Source of the DNA: Cladorhizidae sp. MBARI D1340-BT2
Taxonomy: Eukaryota; Porifera; Demospongiae; Poecilosclerida; Cladorhizidae
Assembly: GCA_028752905.1 (NCBI GenBank)
Contig: JAQNBH010000005.1
Span: forward strand, 2,043,725 to 2,107,724
Reading direction: 5' to 3'
DNA: 64,000 nt
The notes under the pieces were generated by a model. That model had not been told where the DNA came from, made no database searches, and saw nothing but the letters and a program-made list of their open reading frames with translations. Numbering within the stretch: position 1 is the first letter of the stretch; each line of letters begins with the position of its first letter. Positions 11,201 to 23,456 of the stretch are shown here, in pieces. The position numbers and the translations under genes were made by a program.

Positions 11201-14200
11201 CTGGCTCCTCACCTAGACCTGGCTCCTCACCTAGACCTGGCTCCTCACCTAGACCTGGCTCCTCACCTAGACCTGGCTCCTCACCTAGACCTGGCTCCTG
11301 GCCTAGACCTAGCTCCTCACCTAGACCTGGCTCCTCACCTAGACCTGGCTCCTCACCTAGACCTGGCTCCTGGCCTAGACCTGGCTCCTCACCTAGACCT
11401 GGCTCCTCACCTAGACCTGGCTCCTCACCTAGACCTGGCTCCTCACCTAGACCTGGCTCCTCACCTAGACCTGGCTCCTCGCCTAGACCTGGCTCCTCGC
11501 CTAGACCTGGCTCCTCACCTAGACCTGGCTCCTGGCCTAGACCTGGCTCCTCACCTAGACCTGGCTCCTCACCTAGACCTGGCTCCTCACCTAGACCTGG
11601 CTCCTCACCTAGACCTGGCTCCTCGCCTAGACCTGGCTCCTCACCTAGACCTGGCTCCTCGCCTAGACCTGGCTCCTCACCTAGACCTGGCTCCTCACCT
11701 AGACCTGGCTCCTCACCTAGACCTGGCTCCTCGCCTAGACCTGGCTCCTCGCCTAGACCTGGCTCCTCGCCTAGACCTGGCTCCTCGCCTAGACCTGGCT
11801 CCTCGCCTAGACCTGGCTCCTCGCCTAGACCTGGCTCCTCGCCTAGACCTGGCCTAGACCTGGCTCCTCACCTAGACCTGGCTCCTCACCTAGACCTGGC
11901 TCCTCACCTAGACCTGGCTCCTCACCTAGACCTGGCTCCTCGCCTAGACCTGGCTCCTGGCCTAGACCTGGCTCCTCACCTAGACCTGGCTCCTGGCCTA
12001 GACCTGGCTCCTCACCTAGACCTGGCCCCTCTCCTAGACCTGGCTCCTCACCTAGACCTGGCTCCCCGCCTAGACCTGGCTCCTCAACTAGACCTAGACC
12101 TGGCTCCTCACCTAGACCTGGCTCCTCACCTAGACCTGGCTCCTCACCTAGACCTGGCTCCTCACCTAGACCTGGCTCCTCACCTAGACCTGGCTCCTCA
12201 CCTAGACCTGGCTCCTCACCTAGACCTGGCTCCTCACCTAGACCTGGCTCCTCACCTAGACCTGGCTCCTCACCTAGACCTGGCTCCTCACCTAGACCTG
12301 GCTCCTCACCTAGACCTGGCTCCTCACCTAGACCTGGCTCCTCACCTAGACCTGGCTCCTCACCTAGACCTGGCTCCTGGCCTAGACCTGGCCCCTCACC
12401 TAGACCTGGCTCCTGGCCTAGACCTGGCTCCTCACCTAGACCTGGCTCCTGGCCTAGACCTGGCTCCTCACCTAGACCTGGCTCCTCACCTAGACCTGGC
12501 TCCTCACCTAGACCTGGCTCCTCACCTAGACCTGGCTCCTCACCTAGACCTGGCTCCTCACCTAGACCTGGCTCCTGGCCTAGACCTGGCTCCTGGCCTA
12601 GACCTGGCTCCTCACCTAGACCTGGCTCCTCACCTAGACCTGGCTCCTCGCCTAGACCTGGCTCCTGGCCTAGACCTGGCTCCTCGCCTAGACCTGGCTC
12701 CTCACCTAGACCTGGCTCCTGGCCTAGACCTGGCTCCTCACCTAGACCTGGCCCCTCTCCTAGACCTGGCTCCTCACCTAGACCTGGCTCCTGGCCTAGA
12801 CCTGGCTCCTCACCTAGACCTGGCTCCTCACCTAGACCTGGCTCCTCACCTAGACCTGGCTCCTCACCTAGACCTGGCTCCTCACCTAGACCTGGCTCCT
12901 CACCTAGACCTGGCTCCTGGCCTAGACCTGGCTCCCCACCTAGACCTGGCTCCTGGCCTAGACCTGGCTCCTCGCCTAGACCTGTCTCCTCACCTAGACC
13001 TGGCTCCTCACCTAGACCTGGCTCCTCACCTAGACCTGGCTCCTCACCTAGACCTTGCTCCTCACCTAGACCTGGCTCCTCACCTAGACCTGGCTCCTCA
13101 CCTAGACCTGGCTCCTCACCTAGACCTGGCTCCCCACCTAGACCTGGCTCCTCACCTAGACCTGGCTCCTCACCTAGACCTGGCTCCTCACCTAGACCTG
13201 GCTCCTCCCCTAGACCTGGCCTAGACCTGGCTCCTCACCTAGACCTGGCTCCTCACCTAGACCTGGGGCCAGGAGCCAGACCTGGCTCCTCACCTAGACC
13301 TGGCTCCTCACCTAGACCTGGCTCCTCACCTAGACCTGGCTCCTGGCCTAGACCTGGCTCCTCACCTAGACCTGGCTCCTCACCTACACCTGGCTCCTCG
13401 CCTAGACCTGGCTCCTCGCCTAGACCTGGCTCCTCGCCTAGACCTGGCTCCTCGCCTAGACCTGGCTCCTCGCCTAGACCTGGCTGCTCACCTAGACCTG
13501 GCTCCTCACCTAGACCTGGCTCCTCACCTAGACCTGGCTCCTCACCTAGACCTGGCTCCTCGCCTAGACCTGGCTCCTCACCTAGACCTGGCTCCTGGCC
13601 TAGACCTGGCTCCTCACCTAGACCTGGCTCCTCGCCTAGACCTGGCTCCTGGCCTAGACCTGGCTCCTCACCTAGACCTGGCTCCTCACCTAGACCTGGC
13701 TCCTGGCCTAGACCTGGCTCCTCGCCTAGACCTGGCTCCTCACCTAGACCTGGCTCCTCACCTAGACCTGGCTCCTCACCTAGACCTGGCTCCTCACCTA
13801 GACCTGGCTCCTCGCCTAGACCTGGCTCCTCGCCTAGACCTGGCTCCTGGCCTAGACCTGGCTCCTCACCTAGACCTGGCTCCTCACCTAGACCTGGCTC
13901 CTCGCCTAGACCTGGCTCCTCGCCTAGACCTGGCTCCTCACCTAGACCTGGCTCCTGGCCTAGACCTGGCTCCTCACCTAGATCTGGCTCCTCACCTAGA
14001 CCTGGCTCCTCGCCTAGACCTGGCTCCTCGCCTAGACCTGGCTCCTCACCTAGACCTGGCTCCTCACCTAGACCTGGCTCCTCACCTAGACCTGGCTCCT
14101 GGCCTAGACCTGGCTCCTCACCTAGACCTGGCTCCTCACCTAGACCTGGCACCTCACCTAGACCTGGCTCCTCACCTAGACCTGGCTCCTCACCTAGACC

Positions 14201-17200
14201 TGGCTCCTCACCTAGACCTGGCTCCTGGCCTAGACCTGGCTCCTCACCTAGACCTGGCTCCTCACCTAGACCTGGCTCCTCACCTAGACCTGGCTCCTCA
14301 CCTAGACCTGGCTCCTCTCCTAGACCTGGCTCCTCGCCTAGACCTGGCTCCTCGCCTAGACCTGGCTCCTCACCTAGACCTGGCTCCTCACCTAGACCTG
14401 GCTCCTCACCTAGACCTGGCTCCTCACCTAGACCTGGCTCCTCACCTAGACCTGGCTCCTCACCTAGACCTGGCTCCTCACCTAGACCTGGCTCCTCACC
14501 TAGACCTGGCTCCTGGCCTAGACCTGGCTCCTGGCCTAGACCTGGCTCCTCACCTAGACCTGGCTCCTCGCCTAGACCTGGCTCCTCGCCTAGACCTGGC
14601 TCCTCGCCTAGACCTGGCTCCTCACCTACACCTGGCTCCTCACCTAGACCTGGCTCCTCACCTAGACCTGGCTCCTGGCCTAGACCTGGCTCCTCACCTA
14701 GACCTGGCTCCTCACCTAGACCTGGCTCCTCACCTAGACCTGGCTCCTCACCTAGACCTGGCTCCTCGCCTAGACCTGGCTCCTCGCCTAGACCTGGCTC
14801 CTGGCCTAGACCTGGCTCCTCACCTAGACCTGGCTCCTCACCTAGACCTGGCTCCTCGCCTAGACCTGGCTCCTCACCTAGACCTGGCTCCTCACCTAGA
14901 CCTGGCTCCTGGCCTAGACCTGGCTCCTCACCTAGATCTGGCTCCTCACCTAGACCTGGCTCCTCGCCTAGACCTGGCTCCTCGCCTAGACCTGGCTCCT
15001 CACCTAGACCTGGCTCCTCACCTAGACCTGGCTCCTCACCTAGACCTGGCTCCTGGCCTAGACCTGGCTCCTCACCTAGACCTGGCTCCTCACCTAGACC
15101 TGGCACCTCACCTAGACCTGGCTCCTCACCTAGACCTGGCTCCTCACCTAGACCTGGCTCCTCACCTAGACCTGGCTCCTGGCCTAGACCTGGCTCCTCA
15201 CCTAGACCTGGCTCCTCACCTAGACCTGGCTCCTCACCTAGACCTGGCTCCTCACCTAGACCTGGCTCCTCTCCTAGACCTGGCTCCTCGCCTAGACCTG
15301 GCTCCTCGCCTAGACCTGGCTCCTCACCTAGACCTGGCTCCTCACCTAGACCTGGCTCCTCACCTAGACCTGGCTCCTCACCTAGACCTGGCTCCTCACC
15401 TAGACCTGGCTCCTCACCTAGACCTGGCTCCTCACCTAGACCTGGCTCCTGGCCTAGACCTGGCTCCTGGCCTAGACCTGGCTCCTCACCTAGACCTGGC
15501 TCCTCGCCTAGACCTGGCTCCTCGCCTAGACCTGGCTCCTCGCCTAGACCTGGCTCCTCACCTACACCTGGCTCCTCACCTAGACCTGGCTCCTCACCTA
15601 GACCTGGCTCCTGGCCTAGACCTGGCTCCTCACCTAGACCTGGCTCCTCACCTACACCTGGCTCCTCGCCTAGACCTGGCTCCTCGCCTAGACCTGGCTC
15701 CTCGCCTAGACCTGGCTCCTCGCCTAGACCTGGCTCCTCGCCTAGACCTGGCTCCTCGCCTAGACCTGGCTCCTCGCCTAGACCTGGTTCCTCACCTAGA
15801 CCTGGCTCCTCACCTAGACCTGGCTCCTGGCCTAGACCTGGCTCCTCACCTAGACCTGGCTCCTCACCTAGACCTGGCTCCTCACCTAGACCTGGCTCCC
15901 CACCTAGACCTGGCTCCTCACCTAGACCTGGCTCCTCACCTAGACCTGGCTCCTCACCTAGACCTGGCTCCTGGCCTAGACCTGGCTCCTCACCTAGACC
16001 TGGCTCCTCACCTAGACCTGGCTCCTCACCTAGACCTGGCTCCTCACCTAGACCTGGCTCCTCACCTAGACCTGGCTCCTCACCTAGACCTGGCTCCTCA
16101 CCTAGACCTGGCTCCTCACCTAGACCTGGCTCCTCGCCTAGACCTGGCTCCTCGCCTAGACCTGGCTCCTCACCTAGACCTGGCTCCTCACCTAGACCTG
16201 GCTCCTCACCTAGACCTGGCTCCTCACCTAGACCTGGCTCCTCGCCTAGACCTGGCTCCTCACCTAGACCTGGCTCCTCACCTAGACCTGGCTCCTGGCC
16301 TAGACCTGGCTCCTCACCTAGATCTGGCTCCTCACCTAGACCTGGCTCCTCGCCTAGACCTGGCTCCTCGCCTAGACCTGGCTCCTCACCTAGACCTGGC
16401 TCCTCACCTAGACCTGGCTCCTCACCTAGACCTGGCTCCTCACCTAGACCTGGCTCCTCACCTAGACCTGGCTCCTCACCTAGACCTGGCTCCTCGCCTA
16501 GACCTGGCTCCTGGCCTAGACCTGGCTCCTCACCTAGACCTGGCTCCTCACCTAGACCTGGCTCCTCGCCTAGACCTGGCTCCTCACCTAGACCTGGCTC
16601 CTCGCCTAGACCTGGCTCCTGGCCTAGACCTGGCTCCTCACCTAGATCTGGCTCCTCACCTAGACCTGGCTCCTCACCTAGACCTGGCTCCCCACCTAGA
16701 CCTGGCTCCTCACCTAGACCTGGCTCCTCACCTAGACCTGGCTCCTCACCTAGACCTGGCTCCTCACCTAGACCTGGCTCCTCACCTAGACCTGGCTCCT
16801 GGCCTAGACCTGGCTCCTCACCTAGACCTGGCTCCTGGCCTAGACCTGGCTCCTCACCTAGACCTGGCTCCTCACCTGGACCTGGCTCCTCACCTAGACC
16901 TGGCTCCTGGCCTAGACCTGGCTCCCCACCTAGACCTGGCTCCTCACCTAGACCTGGCTCCTCACCTAGACCTGGCTCCTCACCTAGACCTGGCTCCTCA
17001 CCTAGACCTGGCTCCTCACCTAGACCTGGCTCCTCACCTAGACCTGGCTCCCCACCTAGACCTGGCTCCTCACCTAGACCTGGCTCCCCACCTAGACCTG
17101 GCTCCTCACCTAGACCTGGCTCCTCACCTAGACCTGGCTCCTCACCTAGACCTGGCCTAGACCTGGCTCCTCACCTAGACCTGGCTCCTCACCTAGACCT

Positions 17201-20200
17201 GGCTCCTGGCCTAGACCTGGCTCCTCGCCTAGACCTGGCTCCTCGCCTAGACCTGGCTCCTCACCTAGACCTGGCTCCTCACCTAGACCTGGCTCCTCAC
17301 CTAGACCTGGCTCCTCACCTAGACCTGGCTCCTCACCTAGACCTGGCTCCTGGCCTAGACCTGGCTCCTGGCCTAGACCTGGCTCCTCACCTAGACCTGG
17401 CTCCTCACCTAGACCTGGCTCCTCACCTAGACCTGGCTCCTCGCCTAGACCTGGCTCCTCACCTAGACCTGGCTCCTCACCTAGACCTGGCTCCTCACCT
17501 AGACCTGGCTCCCCACCTAGACCTGGCTCCTCACCTAGACCTGGCTCCTCACCTAGACCTGGCTCCTCACCTAGACCTGGCTCCTCACCTAGACCTGGCT
17601 CCTCACCTAGACCTGGCTCCTCACCTAGACCTGGCTCCTCACCTAGACCTGGCTCCTCGCCTAGACCTGGCTCCTCGCCTAGACCTGGCTCCTCGCCTAG
17701 ACCTGGCTCCTCACCTAGACCTGGCTCCTCGCCTAGACCTGGCTCCTGGCCTAGACCTGGCTCCTCACCTAGACCTGGCTCCTCACCTAGACCTGGCTCC
17801 TCACCTAGACCTGGCTCCTCACCTAGACCTGGCTCCTCACCTAGACCTGGCTCCTCACCTGGACCTGGCTCCTCACCTGGACCTGGCTCCTCACCTAGAC
17901 CTGGCTCCTCACCTAGACCTGGCTCCTCACCTAGACCTGGCTCCTCACCTAGACCTGGCTCCTGGCCTAGACCTGGCTCCTCACCTAGACCTGGCTCCTC
18001 ACCTAGACCTGGCTCCTCACCTAGACCTGGCTCCTCACCTAGACCTGGCTCCTCACCTAGACCTGGCTCCTCACCTAGACCTGGCTCCTCACCTAGACCT
18101 GGCTCCTGGCCTAGACCTGGCTCCTCACCTAGACCTGGCTCCTGGCCTAGACCTGGCTCCTCACCTAGACCTGGCTCCTCACCTAGACCTGGCTCCTCAC
18201 CTAGACCTGGCTCCTCACCTAGACCTGGCTCCTCACCTAGACCTGGCTCCTCACCTAGACCTGGCTCCTCGCCTAGACCTGGCTCCTCACCTAGACCTGG
18301 CTCCTCACCTAGACCTGGCTCCTCACCTAGACCTGGCTCCTCACCTAGACCTGGCTCCTCACCTAGACCTGGCTCCTCACCTAGACCTGGCTCCTCACCT
18401 AGACCTGGCTCCTCACCTAGACCTGGCTCCTCACCTAGACCTGGCTCCTCACCTAGACCTGGCTCCTCACCTAGACCTGGCTCCTGGCCTAGACCTGGCT
18501 CCTCACCTAGACCTGGCTCCTGGCCTAGACCTGGCTCCTGGCCTAGACCTGGCTCCTCACCTAGACCTGGCTCCTCGCCTAGACCTGGCTCCTCACCTAG
18601 ACCTGGCTCCTCACCTAGACCTGGCTCCTCACCTAGACCTGGCTCCTCACCTAGACCTGGCTCCTCACCTAGACCTGGCTCCTGGCCTAGACCTGGCTCC
18701 TCACCTAGACCTGGCTCCTCGCCTAGACCTGGCTCCTCGCCTAGACCTGGCTCCTGGCCTAGACCTGGCTCCTCACCTAGACCTGGCTCCTCACCTAAAC
18801 CTGGCTCCTCACCTAGACCTGGCTCCTCACCTAGACCTGGCTCCTGGCCTAGACCTGGCTCCTCACCTAGACCTGGCTCCTCACCTAGACCTGGCTCCTC
18901 ACCTAGACCTGGCTCCTGGCCTAGACCTGGCTCCTCGCCTAGACCTGGCTCCTGGCCTAGACCTGGCTCCTCACCTAGACCTGGCTCCTCACCTAGACCT
19001 GGCTCCTCGCCTAGACCTGGCTCCTGGCCTAGACCTGGCACCTCGCCTAGACCTGGCTCCTCACCTAGACCTGGCTCCTCACCTAGACCTGGCTCCTCAC
19101 CTAGACCTGGCTCCTCACCTAGACCTGGCTCCTCACCTAGACCTGGCTCCTGGCCTAGACCTGGCTCCTCACCTAGACCTGGCTCCTCACCTAGACCTGG
19201 CTCCTCGCCTAGACCTGGCTCCTCGCCTAGACCTGGCTCCTCACCTAGACCTGGCTCCTCACCTAGACCTGGCTCCTGGCCTAGACCTGGCACCCCACCT
19301 AGACCTGGCTCCTCACCTAGACCTGGCTCCTCACCTGGACCTGGCTCCTCACCTAGACCTGGCTCCTCACCTAGACCTGGCTCCTCACTAGACCTGGCTC
19401 CTCACCTAGACCTGGCTCCTCACCTAGACCTGGCTCCTCACCTAGACCTGGCTCCTGGCCTAGACCTGGCTCCCCACCTAGACCTGGCTCCTCACCTAGA
19501 CCTGGCTCCTCACCTAGACCTGGCTCCTCACCTAGACCTGGCTCCTCACCTAGACCTGGCTCCTCACCTAGACCTGGCTCCTCACCTAGACCTGGCTCCT
19601 CACCTAGACCTGGCTCCTCACCTAGACCTGGCTCCTCGCCTAGACATGGCTCCTCACCTAGACCTGGCTCCTGGCCTAGACCTGGCTCCTCACCTAGACC
19701 TGGCTCCCCACCTAGACCTGGCTCCTCACCTAGACCTGGCTCCTCACCTAGACCTGGCTCCTCACCTAGACCTGGCTCCTCACCTAGACCTGGCTCCTCA
19801 CCTAGACCTGGCTCCTCGCCTAGACCTGGCTCCTCACCTAGACCTGGCTCCTCACCTAGACCTGGCTCCTCGCCTAGACCTGGCTCCTGGCCTAGACCTG
19901 GCTCCTCACCTAGACCTGGCTCCCCACCTAGACCTGGCTCCTCACCTAGACCTGGCTCCTGGCCTAGACCTGGCTCCTCGCCTAGACCTGGCTCCTCACC
20001 TAGACCTGGCTCCTCACCTAGACCTGGCTCCTCGCCTAGACCTGGCTCCTCACCTAGACCTGGCTCCTCACCTAGACCTGGCTCCTCACCTAGACCTGGC
20101 TCCTGGCCTAGACCTGGCTCCTCGCCTAGACCTGGCTCCTCACCTAGACCTGGCTCCTGGCCTAGACCTGGCTCCTCACCTAGACCTGGCACCTGACCTA

Positions 20201-20240
20201 GACCTGGCTCCTGGCCTAGACCTGTCTCCTTACCTAGAGA
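5221..20240. repeat. Giant minisatellite, 18 bp unit, ~830 copies
   Basis: Essentially uninterrupted head-to-tail copies of CCTAGACCTGGCTCCTCA over 15 kb. The main variation is in the last bases: TCA, TCG or TGG, more rarely CCA or TCT. Because 18 is a multiple of three, several frames stay open for thousands of bases and translate to six-residue repeats (APHLDL or SPRPGS on +, GEEPGL on -). These frames start and stop at random point changes and are not genes. Marker variants recur at multiples of 18 (see findings), showing blockwise duplication. The array lies inside the last FNTA intron. Confidence 0.97.
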
Positions 20241-21340
20241 GCTCTAACTTGCTAACTTCATTGCAAATGATCATGTGAACATGAGTAATGTGGATGTGCT
20301 TTACTTAGAATCTCCATGTCGGTTTCATGATGCAAGCACTGACCCACCTGATTTTCTAAGTGAAAGATTAAGCACCAATGGGTTCTGATATACTTTACCG
20401 TAAACTCTGGTTGCTAGCCTCTAGGTGTTTAGTGCACTAACAGCTGTTAAGTGCCACTTGTGTTTATTGTTTCCTTATGGTATATCGCTATAAAGTGCTG
20501 ATCTTGCTGTTGTTGAAGAAAGTGTGGGTTTTGCACAAGCATATTAGCTTGACTGTCAAGGCTAAACGAATTTCACCAAAATTGTAGAATTACTAGTTTG
20601 CTTGCTATTATTAGCTATAGCAGAAGGAACAGCAGAAGCATGTCCCAAAAGTTTGGCAGATGAACAGCTTCGAGGAGTAAATTAGTTGCAATGTATCCTC
20701 TCCTTCTTAGTCTACTTGGAGGTATTTACCCCTGCATACTCGGGATCGAGAACCTGGATCCTTTGTAGGCTGCTTTGGAAGATTGGAAGGTTAGCTCCTT
20801 CTTCAACTAGCTGGCAAGACTATTTTGCTCTTAATTGGTAGTCTAAAAAAAGTATGCAAAGCATTCAGGAAATTTTGGAAGAAGAATCAGTTGGTGTGTG
20901 TTCTTAACAATAGTGTTAAGCAACTTTCTACAGTTAAGCACTTGCAGGTGGGGGCTAGAACCAGGGGGTGCTAAAACACCCAGAGTTTACGGGGGGGGGG
21001 GGGGGGGGGGGGGGGTACATTCTGACATCTAATGGTTGCCCAGGCTCCAACATCAGCATTTATTATGTTTAAGTTTGTGTGACACCTATGGTGTCTCAGG
21101 TAAGGTTCAGTTCTTGGGACACTTGTGTGCCTGCCATAACCTCTCTCCCATCTTGTCTTGCTGTGGCAAGCCTTGTGTCTCCCATATGTGCCATCAAATA
21201 CCTGTACTCACTCCCTTGTTGTTCACCAATCTACTGAAGACACATTTCAAACCACGATTTCATCCTCTCTAGTAATGTCCATGCTACATGTATGTGTGTT
21301 AGCTGTTGGTGGGTGAATTTGAAGGCAATTATGATGTTGA
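20241..21340. other. Unique intronic DNA with foldback ends and a G25 tract
   Basis: No coding sequence recognised. An inverted pair, CCGTAAACTCTGG at about 20398 and CCAGAGTTTACGG at about 20980, bounds a ~600 bp segment that may be a small nonautonomous DNA transposon. A run of 25 G occupies 20991-21015 next to the right arm. Confidence 0.55.
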
Positions 21341-22375
21341 TGTGATGTTTGTTTTATCTGTACATATATATATACATGTATGATGTTAATGTTTGTTTTA
21401 TCTGTACATATATATATACATGTATGATGTTAATGTCTGTTTTATCTGTACATATATATATACATGTATGATGTTAATGTCTGTTTTATCTGTACATATA
21501 TATACATGTATGATGTTAATGTTGTTTTATCTGTACATATATATATACATGTATGCTGTTAATGTCTGTTTTATCTGTACATATATATATACATGTATAT
21601 ACATGTATGATGTCAATATCTGTTTTATCTGTACATATATATATACATGTAAGATGTTAATGTTTGTTTTATCTGTACATATATATATACATGTAAGATG
21701 TTAATGTTTGTTTTATCTGTAATATATATATACATGTATGATGTTAATGTTTTATCTGTACACATACACACGTATGATGTTAATGTTCATGATATCTGTA
21801 CATATACATACACGTATGATGTTAATGTTCACGATATCTGTATATATATATACATGCATGATGTTCATGATATCTGTACATATATATACATACACGTATG
21901 ATGTTAATGTTCATGATATCTGTACATATATATATATAATACATGCATGATGTTAATGGTCATGATATCTGTACATACACGTATGATGTTAATGTTCATG
22001 ATATCTGTACATATATATAATACATGCATGATGTTAATGTTCATGATATCTGTACATACACGTATGATGTTAATGTTCACGATATCTGTATATATATATA
22101 CATGCATGATGTTCATGATATCTGTACATATATATACATACACGTATGATGTTAATGTTCATGATACCTCTGTACATATATATATATAATACATGCATGA
22201 TGTTAATGGTCATGATATCTGTACATACACGTATGATGTTAATGTTCATGATATCTGTACATATATATAATACATGCATGATGTTAATGTTCATGATATC
22301 TGTACATACACGTATGATGTTAATGTTCATGATATCTGTACATATATATATATACATGCATGATGTTAATGTTTG
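21340..22375. repeat. AT-rich minisatellite, ~45 bp unit
   Basis: Units combine TGATGTTAATGT, a TCTGT step and a (TA)n core such as TACATATATATATACATGTA. That core is nearly self-complementary and could extrude hairpins. From about 21,770 the unit changes to CATGATATCTGTACATACAC forms, with a ~248 bp higher-order period (for example TTCACGATATCTG at about 21828 and 22076). The array ends about 35 bp before the FNTA acceptor. Confidence 0.92.
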
Positions 22376-22410
22376 TGAATGTTTCATCTGTATGTACATA
22401 ACTATTATAG

Positions 22411-22515
22411 CTTTGTGAGCTGCTGGCAAAAGAAGCTGATGTGATCCGCAAGCAATATTGGCACTACTTGGCCAGCAAAATCAAGGCCGAGATTAACACA
22501 CCCACACACTCTTAG
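22411..22515 (+). CDS. FNTA: FNTA terminal exon
   Basis: This exon encodes LCELLAKEADVIRKQYWHYL, then ASKIKAEINTPTHS and a TAG stop (34 codons). It matches the C-terminal helix of animal farnesyltransferase alpha ([20 protein letters not shown]), with conserved RK-YW. The acceptor ATTATAG directly follows the AT-rich array. No AATAAA is seen in the ~900 bp after the stop, where another minisatellite begins within about 25 bp, so the 3' UTR must consist of repeat units or use a variant signal. Confidence 0.88.
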   Translation, partial: LCELLAKEADVIRKQYWHYLASKIKAEINTPTHS

Positions 22516-22529
22516 CTTCAAGGACTCCT

Positions 22530-23423
22530 ATTAAGTACATTGCATTACATAATGCACACACTCTTGGACAAGATGGCTGCATGGATGCCATTGTTGCACC
22601 CACTCTTGGACAAGATGGCTGCATGGATGCCATTGCATTATATAATGCACACACCCTTCGACAAGATGGCTGCATGGATGCCATTGCAATATAATGCACA
22701 CACCCTTGGACAAGATGGCTGTATGGATGCCATTGCATTATATATTACACACACCCTTGGACAAGATGGCTGCATGGATGCCATTGCATTATATATTGCA
22801 CACACCCTTGGACAAGATGGCTGCATGGATGCCATTGCATTATATAATGCACACACCCTTGGACAAGATGTTGCACACACCTTAGACAAGATGGCTGCAT
22901 GGATGCCATTGCATTATATATTGCACACCTTGGACAAGATGGCTGCATGGATGCTATTGCATTATATAATGCACACACTCTTGGACAAGGTGGCTGCATG
23001 GATGCCATTGCATTATACATACCCTTGGACAAGATGGCTACAAGGACTCCTATAAGTACATTGCATTATATATAATGCACACACTCTTGGACAAGATGGC
23101 TGCATGGCATTATATATTGCACACATCCTTACAAGAAGGCTGCATGAACAGGCATTATATAATGCACGCACTCTTAGACAAGATGGCTGCATGAACTCAT
23201 ATAAGTACATTGCATTATATAAATCACATAGTCTTAGACAAGATGACTGCATGGATTCCAAATATATGCATTATATATTGCACACACCCTTGGACAAGAT
23301 GGCTGCATGGACTCCTATAAGTACATTGCATTGCATACACTCTTAAACAAGGTGGATGCATGGACTCATTGCATTATATAATGCATACACTCTTAAACAA
23401 GGTGGATGGACTCGTATAAGTAC
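22530..23423. repeat. Minisatellite, ~50-57 bp unit, left part (YY1-like motif)
   Basis: Units contain CTTGGACAAGATGGCTGCAT, then GGATGCCATTGCATTATATA and ATGCACACAC. Towards the right, units with GGACTCCTATAAGTACATTG appear. The array is cut at 23424 by the end of a hAT element and resumes at 25942 with the same family. Each unit carries CAAGATGGCTGC, close to the YY1 binding consensus. Confidence 0.92.
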
Positions 23424-23456
23424 CAGGGGCAGATCTCGAGTATCAGTAGGGGGGGG

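Larger units (their letters stand above)
4566..22410 (+). other. FNTA: FNTA last intron, ~17.8 kb, GC-AG type
   Basis: Inferred from two homologous exons that join in phase 0 to give SKALE-LCELLAKEADVIRK, matching the family without gap. The donor reads GAG|GCAAGG and the acceptor ACTATTATAG|CTTTGTG. It contains unique DNA (4,566-5,220), the 18 bp array, more unique DNA (20,240-21,340) and an AT-rich array that ends close to the acceptor. No better GT donor that keeps the family sequence is visible near 4565. Confidence 0.75.

Noticed and set aside
9313..13224. 1,303-codon plus-strand frame of APHLDL/SPRPGS repeats, and several 600-700-codon GEEPGL frames on the other strand
   Set aside because: The 18 bp unit is a multiple of three, so frames stay open by arithmetic. 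Starts are point variants (GACATGG), and reading changes frame at unit indels. The array lies inside an FNTA intron.
5221..20240. CRISPR array
   Set aside because: There are no spacers: units are contiguous and the setting is eukaryotic with spliced genes.
21904..22429. Overlapping short frames rich in Ile/Tyr/Met on both strands
   Set aside because: Translations of the AT-rich minisatellite in the FNTA intron.
22540..23055. 171-codon plus-strand frame with MAAWMPLHYI repeats
   Set aside because: Minisatellite translation downstream of the FNTA stop. Frames change freely between units and no conserved domain is seen.
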